Source of the DNA: 1-14-0-10-45-29 sp041650255
GTDB taxonomy: Archaea > Micrarchaeota > Micrarchaeia > Anstonellales > Anstonellaceae
Assembly (NCBI GenBank): GCA_041650255.1
Contig: JBAZLL010000003.1
Coordinates: 62,001 to 126,000, forward strand
Direction of reading: 5' to 3'
Length of the DNA: 64,000 nt
The notes under the pieces are model-generated. The model was not told the origin of the DNA. It worked only from the letters and a program-made list of their open reading frames with translations, and did not search any database. A program made the translations under genes and the position numbers. Below are positions 35,023 through 42,607 of this stretch, one piece after another. Each line of letters opens with the position of its first letter. Positions within the stretch are counted from its first letter, which is position 1.

Positions 35023-35994
35023 TTATTGTATCTCGCCGACCAATTCCTCAAGCAAATCCTCAATCGTGACAATCCCAATCATTTTTTGGCTTGAATCTGC
35101 GACAACCGATATATCCTTGCCGGCCTTTTGCATTCTCTCAAACACATTATGAATCCTTTCTTTTGGTCCAAACACCAACGGTTTTTGAGCTATATGCACA
35201 CAATCTGTTTTTGGATCTGTCATCATTGCCATCGCAATTTCGCGTAAATTTACAAATCCAATCGCCCGTCCCTGCTCATTCACAATAGGAAATCTGGAAT
35301 GTTTGTTTTTTGCTGCAATTTCAAATGCACTCCAAACCGGAGTACCCGCATTTATCATTGCTACATATGAAACTGGGGTCATTACTGCTTCAACAGGTTT
35401 TTTATCAAACTCAAGTACATTTGCAATCATCTTCTCTTCCTTTTCAGTAATGCTCTTGTGCTTTGCACCCAATCTCACGGCAGTCCGAACTTCCTCTTCA
35501 CTAAACTTCTCAATTCCGGTTGCCGTGGAATAAATACCTGGCACAAGCCGATTCACCGCCTCAAAAACAAGCACAAGCGGAGTAAACACCCAGCAAAATA
35601 CCTCAATTGCCGGAGCAACCGCCAGTATAAATTTGTCTCCATAAGTGGTCGCGGCGCTCTTTGGCATTATGTCTCCAAAAGCAATTAGCAAAAAGCTCAT
35701 CATCGCAACCGCCGCGCCTATGCCCGCTTCCGAGCCAAGTAAAGTTATCGCCATAGAAGTTGCAAATACGGATGCCGCAACCGATGCGATATTATTTCCA
35801 ATAAGTAGTGCAATTATCACTCTTCTTCGGTTCTGTTTAAGCCGTTGCAGACTCTCGGCACCATTTGCTTTCTTCTCAATCATTGTGTGCATGCGAATAT
35901 TGCTAATTGAGAGAAAGGACACTTCTGCCGCCGCAAAAAATGCAGCAATCGCAATAAAGAGTAAAATTCCCATAAATTCATATATCGCCTGCAT
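35023..35994 (-). CDS. CNNM/CorC-type membrane protein with CBS pair
   Basis: 323 residues. A DUF21 membrane domain (AAEVSFLSISNIRMHTM, RVIIALLIGNNIASVAASVF, FGDIMPKSAA) is followed by the SEEEVRTAVRLGAKHKSITEKEEKMI linker and a CBS pair (MTPVSYVAMI, SRFPIVNE, GIVTIEDLLEELVGEI). The usual C-terminal CorC_HlyC domain is missing. Relatives handle Mg or other divalent ions. The TATA around 36013-36021 fits a leaderless start. Confidence 0.9.
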   Translation of the reverse strand: MQAIYEFMGILLFIAIAAFFAAAEVSFLSISNIRMHTMIEKKANGAESLQRLKQNRRRVIIALLIGNNIASVAASVFATSMAITLLGSEAGIGAAVAMMSFLLIAFGDIMPKSAATTYGDKFILAVAPAIEVFCWVFTPLVLVFEAVNRLVPGIYSTATGIEKFSEEEVRTAVRLGAKHKSITEKEEKMIANVLEFDKKPVEAVMTPVSYVAMINAGTPVWSAFEIAAKNKHSRFPIVNEQGRAIGFVNLREIAMAMMTDPKTDCVHIAQKPLVFGPKERIHNVFERMQKAGKDISVVADSSQKMIGIVTIEDLLEELVGEIQ

Positions 35995-36104
35995 GTTCCT
36001 ATTCTAATCTCTTTGTTTATAACGTTTTTTGAAAATGCACGTTTTAATGCATATTTCCCGCCTAAGGCACGTGTTTTTATAAATTCCATCCGCACAATAT
36101 TATT

Positions 36105-37658
36105 GTGAAAATAAAACGAGCCCTTATCTCTGTCTATGACAAAACAGGCCTTTTGGATTTGGCAAAGGCGCTTCATCATCACGGCGTGCAAATACTATCT
36201 TCCGGCGGCACTGCCAAGGCTCTAAAGCGCGCCGACATTCCTGTAATTGAAATTTCAAAATATACAAACACTCCCGAACTTTTTGAGGGGCGGGTAAAAA
36301 CTTTGCACCCAAAAATTCACGGCGGCATACTTTTTCGCCGGGACAACAAAAAAGACATTGAGGAGGCAAAGAAAAACAGCATCCTTCCAATCGACTTGGT
36401 AGTTGTAAATCTTTATCCATTTGAAAAAGTCACAAAACAGGAAAACATCACAAAAGAAGTCGCAGTTGAAAACATAGATATCGGCGGTGTATCGCTCATT
36501 CGCGCCGCGGCAAAAAACTACAAATACACATCCGTATTGGTGGACCCTGAAGATTATCCGCGTTTTATACAGGATTTTGAATCAAATGACGGTGAAATAT
36601 CCGACGAAAAAAGATACAATCTAATGGTAAAGGCATTCGAGCGCTCATCGCACTATGATTGGGCAATCTCCCGCTTTTTCGGCGGGGAAGGAGACGAGAA
36701 ATTCCCTTATCGAATGAAACTCATATTTGAGCGCGCATATCCCCTGCGATACGGTGAAAATCCGCATCAGCAGGCGGCAGCATATCGCCTTGTGGGAGAG
36801 CGCTCTCTCTTTGACGCGCGATTATATTCCGGCAAAGTAATGAGCTACAACAACTTTTTGGATGCGGATTCCGCATTGCATCTCATCCGTGAATTCTACG
36901 GAAAGCACGCATGTGTCATCCTAAAGCACAATAATCCGTGCGGGGTTGCATTAGGAAAAACCTTGCAAGAGGCTTATTCGCGCGCATATGCTTCAGACCC
37001 GCTTTCTGCATTCGGCGGAGTATTGGCATTTTCCTCCCGCCTTGATGTTGACACTGCCCAGTCAATCGGCAACAAATATTTGGAAGTGGTGCTTGCGCCC
37101 GGATACGAACCCGAGGCTCTCAATATTCTAAAGCAAAAGCCATCAAGGCGCATATTGGACATTTCCGATTTGTTTGTGCCCGTATATCCGGGGGATGTAA
37201 CCTTCAGGCACATTTCCGGCGGAATGCTTTATCAGCACGAAGACCCGGTAATTTATGACCTTCGCACGGCACAAGTTGTCACAGCAAAAAAGCCGACCGA
37301 CACTCAATGGCGCGACATGTATTTTGCAATGGCGGTTGCAAAGCACACAAAATCAAACGCAGTCACTCTTGCAAAAAACGAGCAGATTATCGGCGTTGGT
37401 GCAGGGCAGATGTCAAGAATAGATTCCACAAAAATCGCGCTTTCAAAAGCAAAACAAAACAACTTTGATACAAGCGGTGCAGTTGCGGCATCGGACGCAT
37501 ACTTGCCTTTCCCGGATACAATTGAAGCTCTTGCGGCACAGGGAGTTGCCGCACTCGTGCAGCCCGGCGGCTCAATTAACGATGAAAAATCAATAATCGC
37601 CGCAAACGAGCATGGCATGGCAATGGTATTTACTGGATTCAGGCACTTCAAGCATTAA
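36105..37658 (+). CDS. purH: Bifunctional AICAR formyltransferase/IMP cyclohydrolase
   Basis: 517 residues from GTG 36105; TATA TTTTATAAA (36075-36083) is 26 bp upstream, so it is leaderless. It carries out the last two steps to IMP. The IMP cyclohydrolase domain has RALISVYDKTGLLDLAKAL, LSSGGTAKAL and GRVKTLHPKIHGGIL. The transformylase domain has RYGENPHQQAA, KHNNPCGVALG, SDPLSAFGG, GVGAGQMSRIDS and SDAYLPFPD. It is full length and intact. The fused bacterial-type PurH is not universal in archaea. Confidence 0.96.
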   Translation: MKIKRALISVYDKTGLLDLAKALHHHGVQILSSGGTAKALKRADIPVIEISKYTNTPELFEGRVKTLHPKIHGGILFRRDNKKDIEEAKKNSILPIDLVVVNLYPFEKVTKQENITKEVAVENIDIGGVSLIRAAAKNYKYTSVLVDPEDYPRFIQDFESNDGEISDEKRYNLMVKAFERSSHYDWAISRFFGGEGDEKFPYRMKLIFERAYPLRYGENPHQQAAAYRLVGERSLFDARLYSGKVMSYNNFLDADSALHLIREFYGKHACVILKHNNPCGVALGKTLQEAYSRAYASDPLSAFGGVLAFSSRLDVDTAQSIGNKYLEVVLAPGYEPEALNILKQKPSRRILDISDLFVPVYPGDVTFRHISGGMLYQHEDPVIYDLRTAQVVTAKKPTDTQWRDMYFAMAVAKHTKSNAVTLAKNEQIIGVGAGQMSRIDSTKIALSKAKQNNFDTSGAVAASDAYLPFPDTIEALAAQGVAALVQPGGSINDEKSIIAANEHGMAMVFTGFRHFKH

Positions 37659-37660
37659 GC

Positions 37661-37830
37661 TTTCTTTTTCTTTTGTGCTCAAAAGAAAAAGAAACCTTGG
37701 AAAGAAAAAGAAAAACGGGATGCTTTTCTTTTCTGCTCAAAAGAAAAAGAAACCTTGGAAGGAAAAAGAAAAAAGGATGGTTTTCTTTTCTGCTCAAAAG
37801 AAAAAGAAACCTTGGAAAGAAAAAGAAACC
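37661..37830 (+). repeat. Three 57-58-bp tandem repeats with palindromic core
   Basis: Starting 2 bp after the purH stop, a unit containing TTTTCTTTT-x-TGCTCAAAAGAAAA and CCTTGGAA occurs three times (GCTC at 37677, 37735 and 37792). The first copy holds a 34-bp palindrome (37661-37694) with one mismatched pair; it recurs at 40535-40568. An open frame across the repeats is probably an artefact. Confidence 0.75.
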
Positions 37831-37875
37831 TGCCATTTCAATCTGCTTATAAAATATCTTCACATTTGCTATTTC

Positions 37876-38409
37876 ATGAAAGCGGCAAGGAAATTGCATG
37901 CAATTTTTATTGGAAGATTTCAGCCCCCCCACTTAGGGCACGAAAAGGCAATTTCCTATCTTCTGAAAAAATATGAAAAAATAACAATTGCAATCGGCTC
38001 ATCAAACAAAAAACGGGATTCAACAAATCCGTTCTGCGCGCGCGAGCGTCTGTATCTTTTAAGAAAAATAATTCACTCTCACGCTGGTTGGAAAAACAAA
38101 ATTTCATTATGCCTTCTGAAAGACAACCCTTCAGACAAGCAATGGGCCCTTTCATTTCGCAAACGATTTTCCCCAAACAAGTACGCAATTTTTTCCGCAA
38201 ATTCCCTTGTAAGAAATCTTTTGAAGAAAGAGGGTTATGCTCTTGATGGTTCTCCCCTTTTCAACCGCATTGAATGGGAAGGCACAAAAATAAGGGAAAA
38301 AATGCGAAAAAATATCCCTTGCAGTTTGCGATTACCAGTCTCAATAAGGCAGTATATGAAATCAAAGGGGGAGAAAATAATATGTGCTTGCAAACAAGAT
38401 GCAATCTAA
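37876..38409 (+). CDS. nadM: NMN adenylyltransferase-like nucleotidyltransferase
   Basis: 177 residues from ATG 37876; TATA TTATAAAAT (37847-37855) is 25 bp upstream. The nucleotidylyltransferase signature AIFIGRFQPPHLGHEKAI is followed by IAIGSSNKK, CARERLYLLRK and the C-terminal phosphate-binding WEGTKIREKM (usually I-S-G-T-x-I-R). Size and order fit archaeal NadM, which makes NAD from NMN and ATP. Another cytidylyltransferase-type role is possible but less likely. A longer upstream frame runs through the tandem repeats and was rejected. Confidence 0.85.
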   Translation: MKAARKLHAIFIGRFQPPHLGHEKAISYLLKKYEKITIAIGSSNKKRDSTNPFCARERLYLLRKIIHSHAGWKNKISLCLLKDNPSDKQWALSFRKRFSPNKYAIFSANSLVRNLLKKEGYALDGSPLFNRIEWEGTKIREKMRKNIPCSLRLPVSIRQYMKSKGEKIICACKQDAI

Positions 38410-38473
38410 TTCAACTCAACGAGTGGAAACTAATTAAAAATAAATAAAAAAGCACAAAAATAATTCCGGCGGA

Positions 38474-39118
38474 TTAATTTGCAATTTCAATAGTTGCCCA
38501 GTCGCCAAGAGATGCGCGCAATGCGGCTTCAAGCCCGCGCGCCTTTGTCTGTTCGGTCTTTGCGGCAATAATAATTTTTTTCTTTGCCCCATTCTCCTTT
38601 ATCTCTATTTTGGCTTCAAACTGTGTTGCAAGCTCGTGCGCCTTTTTCTCAGGCTCACTTATGACATCAATGAGTTTTATGTCGTATTTTAGGTCCTGCC
38701 CCGCCAACGGGTGGTTAAAATCAAGCATAATTCTTCCGGAAGAAACGGTTTTCACAAGCGCGGGAACGCCGTCAATTGTAACCATCAAGCCCGCAATTGC
38801 CTGTATTCCGTGTTTTTCAAACTCTTTTTGCGGCATCACTCGCACAAGCTCATTATGCCTTTTTCCAAAAGCCTTGTCTGCGGGAATAAAAATTTGCTCA
38901 TTCTTTCCCAACTGGAGTTTTTGCATCGCTTCCTCAAGACCAGCAATCATCGCGCCGCGCCCAACAATTACGAGCCTAGGCCCGTATTTTGATGCGTCAG
39001 ACCAAATTCCCGAATCCTTTGCAACTTTCTCATCAGTACTCTCAAATGCAGAATTGTCCGATACCAGACGCCCTGTTAGTTCGAGCCTTACGAGATCTCC
39101 TTTGCCTGTTTTTACCAT
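38474..39118 (-). CDS. FKBP-type peptidyl-prolyl isomerase (SlyD-like, long archaeal form)
   Basis: 214 residues. FKBP core residues 5-90 and 130-150 (DLVRLELTGRL, LVIVGRGAMIAGLEEAMQKL, KNEQIFIPADKAFG, DFNHPLAGQDLKYDIKLIDV) surround an insert-in-flap domain (ELVRVMPQKEFEKHG...VPALVKTVSSGRIMLD). A C-terminal extension of about 60 residues follows. Such proteins isomerise prolines and act as folding chaperones. The 5' leader can form competing hairpins around the ribosome site. Confidence 0.93.
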   Translation of the reverse strand: MVKTGKGDLVRLELTGRLVSDNSAFESTDEKVAKDSGIWSDASKYGPRLVIVGRGAMIAGLEEAMQKLQLGKNEQIFIPADKAFGKRHNELVRVMPQKEFEKHGIQAIAGLMVTIDGVPALVKTVSSGRIMLDFNHPLAGQDLKYDIKLIDVISEPEKKAHELATQFEAKIEIKENGAKKKIIIAAKTEQTKARGLEAALRASLGDWATIEIAN

Positions 39119-39184
39119 CAGCTTCGCCTCTTACAAACCAAACACTCGCCATCGGCGAAGTCCGACAAAAATTTTATTTTTGTC
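39119..39184 (-). promoter_or_regulatory. Leader of FKBP gene with alternative hairpins
   Basis: In the minus-strand leader, CTTCGCC (39154-39160) can pair with GGCGAAG (39122-39128), which abuts the AUG and part of the GAGG site. It can also pair with the nearer GGCGA (39146-39150), leaving that site free. A further 8-bp hairpin GACAAAAA/TTTTTGTC lies at 39164-39184. Confidence 0.4.
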
Positions 39185-39280
39185 ATAAAATCAATACCTC
39201 ATTATTGTCCAATTCTCTTTAAAAAGATGTTTAGCTATTCTAATTTATAATAATTTCAAATTTTTACTTGCGGGGATTTC

Positions 39281-40483
39281 ATGTTTAAACTAAGCAAAAA
39301 CGATTACATAAAATATGGAACATACGTACTCATCCTTATCTTTATCCTCTCAACTGCGGGAATTTATTTGGGCAGTTTCGGTTCATCTTCAAAGACTCAA
39401 ACCGCTACTCCCGATATAATAAGCGGAAGGGCAGTTGCAAATGCGACCATCATCTCATGGGAACCCTCAATAGAAGTGTCTGGTGACAGCAAGGAGCTTG
39501 CCTCACTGGTTTCGCAGCTCAAAGCAAACGGCAGTGTAACTCACGACATAAAATTGAGCAACGGGCGAATACTCATGCTCAACGGCTCATCATCAATCGT
39601 GCAAATCTCATCTCAAATAGAACGGCTCGGGCTCAAGCCTTATTCGGATGCCGTTCTTTTTGTCGGTCCAATAACAATTATTGCCGAAAACACCACGACT
39701 TTTGCGGGACAGAACTTTAGGCAAAAGCTTGTTCCGATATTTGAAGTGGGCGACACGTTTGAAGTTTCTTTCAGCGCGCAAGCCGCCAACTCAATTGTTT
39801 ATGCCGCAAGCTCGCTTAGCATAATGCAAAGCCCTTCATTCTCCGTGCAATTAAACGCCATAAATTCATCTCTAAATTCAACGGCATTGGTAATCTCAAT
39901 TCCATGGTCCGAACGCAATGCAAATTATTCTCAATTCATAAATAGCCTTCCGAGCGGAGCTTATGCAAATATGACTTCGCGCTCGTTTGTGACATTTTCA
40001 CAAGTTGTGTCAAATGAAATATTGCAAAATATTTCCTCTTCAAAGCCGGCATATATTACCAGCCTGCAACCAAGCGTAATCTCTTTGAATCCAAAATATT
40101 CAAACGAATCAGAGGTAAAATCTTACTTTGCGCAATTCGGTCTTAATCCAATATTTGCAGAATCTTCAATTGAAATAAATTCAAACTCTTCCGACCCGAT
40201 GGTTCTTCAAAACATTTCTTCGCAATTTTTGAATTTATATCCAAATTCGTCTGCAAAATTAAGCAACGCCTATGGCATCTCGCTTAGGTTGCCGCAGGAA
40301 TTCTCATACGCGGGCAAGAATTACACTTTGGTTGAGCCAAATCCAATTGTTCTAATATCTGGTTATCCTCCATCCGAAGATGGCATTGTGAGCCTTAGCA
40401 TTATCGCAGTTGGAAACAAAGTTATACAATACACTCCCGAAGGCTACTATGTTTTGCCCAAATCAGTGCAAAACAGCTCTTAG
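39281..40483 (+). CDS. Membrane-anchored extracytoplasmic protein, hypothetical
   Basis: 400 residues. One N-terminal membrane helix (about 12-32) follows a short basic start. The rest is a Ser/Asn-rich extracytoplasmic region with many N-x-S/T sites and three or four similar alpha/beta units (for example ASLVSQLKANGSV, EVKSYFAQFGLNPIFAESSIEI). It has no Cys-rich modules and no known family was recognised. TATA and SD-like GGGGA precede the ATG. Confidence 0.7.
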   Translation: MFKLSKNDYIKYGTYVLILIFILSTAGIYLGSFGSSSKTQTATPDIISGRAVANATIISWEPSIEVSGDSKELASLVSQLKANGSVTHDIKLSNGRILMLNGSSSIVQISSQIERLGLKPYSDAVLFVGPITIIAENTTTFAGQNFRQKLVPIFEVGDTFEVSFSAQAANSIVYAASSLSIMQSPSFSVQLNAINSSLNSTALVISIPWSERNANYSQFINSLPSGAYANMTSRSFVTFSQVVSNEILQNISSSKPAYITSLQPSVISLNPKYSNESEVKSYFAQFGLNPIFAESSIEINSNSSDPMVLQNISSQFLNLYPNSSAKLSNAYGISLRLPQEFSYAGKNYTLVEPNPIVLISGYPPSEDGIVSLSIIAVGNKVIQYTPEGYYVLPKSVQNSS

Positions 40484-40534
40484 TGCAATTATCTCATTTC
40501 TTTTTCACTAATTAGTTTTTCTTTTGGATAATAA

Positions 40535-40568
40535 TTTCTTTTTCTTTTGAGCTCAAAAGAAAAAGAAA
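40535..40568. repeat. Perfect 34-bp palindrome
   Basis: TTTCTTTTTCTTTTGAG and its exact complement form an uninterrupted 34-bp palindrome between a CDS stop and the 3' end of tRNA-Ala. It differs from 37661-37694 at one base. Confidence 0.8.
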
Positions 40569-40574
40569 AGCCTT

Positions 40575-40646
40575 TGGACATCGGGGGATTCGAACCCCCA
40601 GCCTCCTGCATGCCATGCAGGCGCGCTACCGTTGCGCCAGATGCCC
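40575..40646 (-). tRNA. tRNA-Ala (anticodon GGC)
   Basis: Minus-strand cloverleaf: acceptor GGGCATC/GATGTCC including the G3-U70 alanine identity pair, anticodon stem CCTGC/GCAGG with loop ATGGCAT (anticodon GGC), and T arm with GGTTCGAATCC. The discriminator is A and CCA is not encoded. Confidence 0.96.
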
Positions 40647-40700
40647 ATAGAAAGAAGTGTAAAAATTAAAAAAAAGAAAAAAATAAAATCAGGAATTAAA

Positions 40701-40925
40701 TCAAGCCGGAGAGATATATACTACCGAATCTCCGCGCAAAAGGACAGTTCCGATTCCGCGTTTTACTTCTCCGTTTACAAGTTGCTCGGCTTTTTCAAGC
40801 ACAATGTTCATGTGAACATCGTAGCTTACCATTGTGCCGCGCATCTCGTAGTTTCCTTTCATTCCGATGATTACTGAATTGTTCAATGATGCATTTAGAA
40901 CATCAAAAGGTCTCTTTTCTGGCAT
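40701..40925 (-). CDS. LSm (Sm-like) RNA-binding protein
   Basis: 74 residues. Sm1 motif: RPFDVLNASLNNSVIIGMKGNYEMRGTMVSYDVHMNIVLEKA; Sm2 motif: GTVLLRGDSVVYI (R-G-D/N-x-V). Archaeal LSm proteins form heptameric rings that bind U-rich RNA. SD GAGGTG lies 10 nt upstream. It is encoded just downstream of tRNA-Ala (which has its own promoter) on the same strand. Confidence 0.95.
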   Translation of the reverse strand: MPEKRPFDVLNASLNNSVIIGMKGNYEMRGTMVSYDVHMNIVLEKAEQLVNGEVKRGIGTVLLRGDSVVYISPA

Positions 40926-41068
40926 AATAAATCCACCTCAAAAAATAATTGCGAAAGAGATAAAGGGATTAAAGTTTAAAAAACTCGGTATGCGTGCCGT
41001 CCGCCAGTTTGAAGTTGTCGAAATCATAAAACAAAGAAAAAATAAACCTTGCCTTATTCTATCTAGCA

Positions 41069-42205
41069 ATGAATATCCAAAAACAGCACGTTGCATTCAT
41101 CGTTTTCGCAATTCTGGCAATCACGACAATATTTTTCGCATACCAGTGCATCGTTTTCTCCTCGGAAATATTTCATTTGCAGGGGATTTTAGAACAAAAA
41201 GATTCTCAAATAGGCGCGCTTGAGCAAAAACAGTCCGAACTGCAAAAAAATATCTCCATTGCAAACATTGAGCTAAGCAGTGCAAATTCCCTTCTTGGGC
41301 AAAAAACAAATCAAATTTCCTCTTTGGAGCAACAGCTTGAGGATGCAAACTCAAACATCGCGCAAAAGCAAATAGAACTAAACAAATACAACCTGCAAGT
41401 ATCCCAAATACAAGATGAGCTAACCTCAATGCAGGAAGAAATAAACTCCTCAATGCAGTGGTTTAAGCAAAATTCCATCCTACCAAAAAATTATTCGTGG
41501 GCTCTTGATATTTTTCAAAAAAGAATAATTGACGAATGCATCTACAAAGGGGAATTGAATCTTGCCTGCATAAATTATCTAACCGACCGAACCGCGCTTC
41601 AAATCAAATACAAATCCGACATTGAAGCCGGCTCGCAAGATCATTTGCAATCTTTGGAGCAGACAATAAAGCGCGAAGGCGGGGACTGCGAGGATTATTC
41701 ACTTTTCATAAAAGCAGTTCTCAACTACATCAAATCACAAAATCAGGACGTGCAAATAAAATCGTGGGAAGAAGGCGATTCAAAATTCATCGTCTGGCCG
41801 CAGAATCCAACATCAGGCACTTATTCCTATTATCCAAACTCGCAAAAAAAACTCATTGGAAATTTGCAATCATCATATCCTTATGTCATCTGCTACTCTG
41901 TTGATTCGGCTTCCGGGCATTGCAGAATAGCAATCTCGCAAAATAAAATAAATTCAACTTCGCAGATTTCCCTTCTTGAAGGCGCAAACATATTTGAGCC
42001 GCAAAACGGAAGATACACTGGTGTTATCGGGTGCGAATATCAAATCTGTACATCAAATCAACAAACTTGTTATGCAAATGCCAATTCAATCGTAATTATA
42101 ATTTCTGATTCGGATATTTACGAGGTAAAAGGCGGAAATTGGACATCATATTCCAAACTTTATGATGAATCCAACACATTATTGCAAAATTTTTTGAAAA
42201 ATTAG
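41069..42205 (+). CDS. Membrane-anchored coiled-coil protein with transglutaminase-like domain
   Basis: 378 residues. N-terminal membrane helix (8-28), then a long coiled coil (about 35-130; SQIGALEQKQSELQKN, LEQQLEDANSNIAQKQ). The C-terminal domain has REGGDCEDYSLFIKAVLNYI, the nucleophile Cys region of transglutaminase-like cysteine peptidases, with a possible His in SGHCRIA. Three later Cys (GCEYQIC, QQTCY) may form disulfides. It probably works outside the membrane on surface proteins or walls. Confidence 0.7.
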   Translation: MNIQKQHVAFIVFAILAITTIFFAYQCIVFSSEIFHLQGILEQKDSQIGALEQKQSELQKNISIANIELSSANSLLGQKTNQISSLEQQLEDANSNIAQKQIELNKYNLQVSQIQDELTSMQEEINSSMQWFKQNSILPKNYSWALDIFQKRIIDECIYKGELNLACINYLTDRTALQIKYKSDIEAGSQDHLQSLEQTIKREGGDCEDYSLFIKAVLNYIKSQNQDVQIKSWEEGDSKFIVWPQNPTSGTYSYYPNSQKKLIGNLQSSYPYVICYSVDSASGHCRIAISQNKINSTSQISLLEGANIFEPQNGRYTGVIGCEYQICTSNQQTCYANANSIVIIISDSDIYEVKGGNWTSYSKLYDESNTLLQNFLKN

Positions 42206-42274
42206 CAAAAATAAGAAAAGGTTTTTATATATCATAAGATTCTTCATTAACGAACATTTGAGGTGGTAAGTTTG

Positions 42275-42376
42275 GTGAAAAAGAAAGCAGCTAAAAGATC
42301 GGCAAAAAGACATGTAAAAACACATGCAAAGAAAAAATCAACGAAGAAGAAATCAACAAAGAAAAGAAAAAGGTAA
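42275..42376 (+). CDS. 33-residue Lys-rich protein
   Basis: GTG 42275 to TAA 42376. The product is almost all Lys, Arg, Ala, Ser, Thr and His (KKKAAKRSAKRHVK at the start, KKSTKKKSTKKRKR at the end), like a histone H1 tail. SD GAGGTG is at 42260-42265, and TATA TTTTTATATAT is at 42222-42231, about 50 bp upstream of the GTG. The promoter and SD argue that it is expressed. It probably binds nucleic acid. Confidence 0.65.
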   Translation: MKKKAAKRSAKRHVKTHAKKKSTKKKSTKKRKR

Positions 42377-42385
42377 GGTGAACAA

Positions 42386-42517
42386 ATGAACAAAGCAGGA
42401 AACGCAACAAGGCGATCTTCGCGCAAAGGGCGCGCAAGGGCGGCAGCAAAATCTAAGAAAATACGAGGAAAAGCGCAATCAAAGCGTTCATCCTGCAAGT
42501 GCAAGTGTTGCCACTAA
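42386..42517 (+). CDS. 43-residue Arg/Lys-rich protein with Cys/His end
   Basis: ATG 42386 to TAA 42517, 9 bp after the previous small gene, with SD AAGGTG in between. The first 36 residues are basic (RRSSRKGRARAAAKSKK) and the C-terminus is CKCKCCH: four Cys and one His, fit for a single metal ion. It is probably co-transcribed with the 33-residue protein. A T-rich tract follows the stop. No family was recognised. Confidence 0.6.
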   Translation: MNKAGNATRRSSRKGRARAAAKSKKIRGKAQSKRSSCKCKCCH

Positions 42518-42607
42518 TTTTTTATCTTTTTATCTTTGTTTTTATCTATTTCTAACGCGGTGAATTTTTTTTCAACGGTTCTCTCCCTCAAAAGTAATCC
42601 ACAATAT

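Noticed and set aside
37661..37830. CRISPR-like spaced repeats
   Set aside because: The three units are contiguous tandem copies with no unique spacers, and no cas genes are nearby.
37612..37875. Long open frame extending nadM upstream through repeated FFSAQKKKKPW-like sequence
   Set aside because: The frame runs through tandem DNA repeats and overlaps purH. The TATA 25 bp before ATG 37876 and the NadM motif position support the short form.
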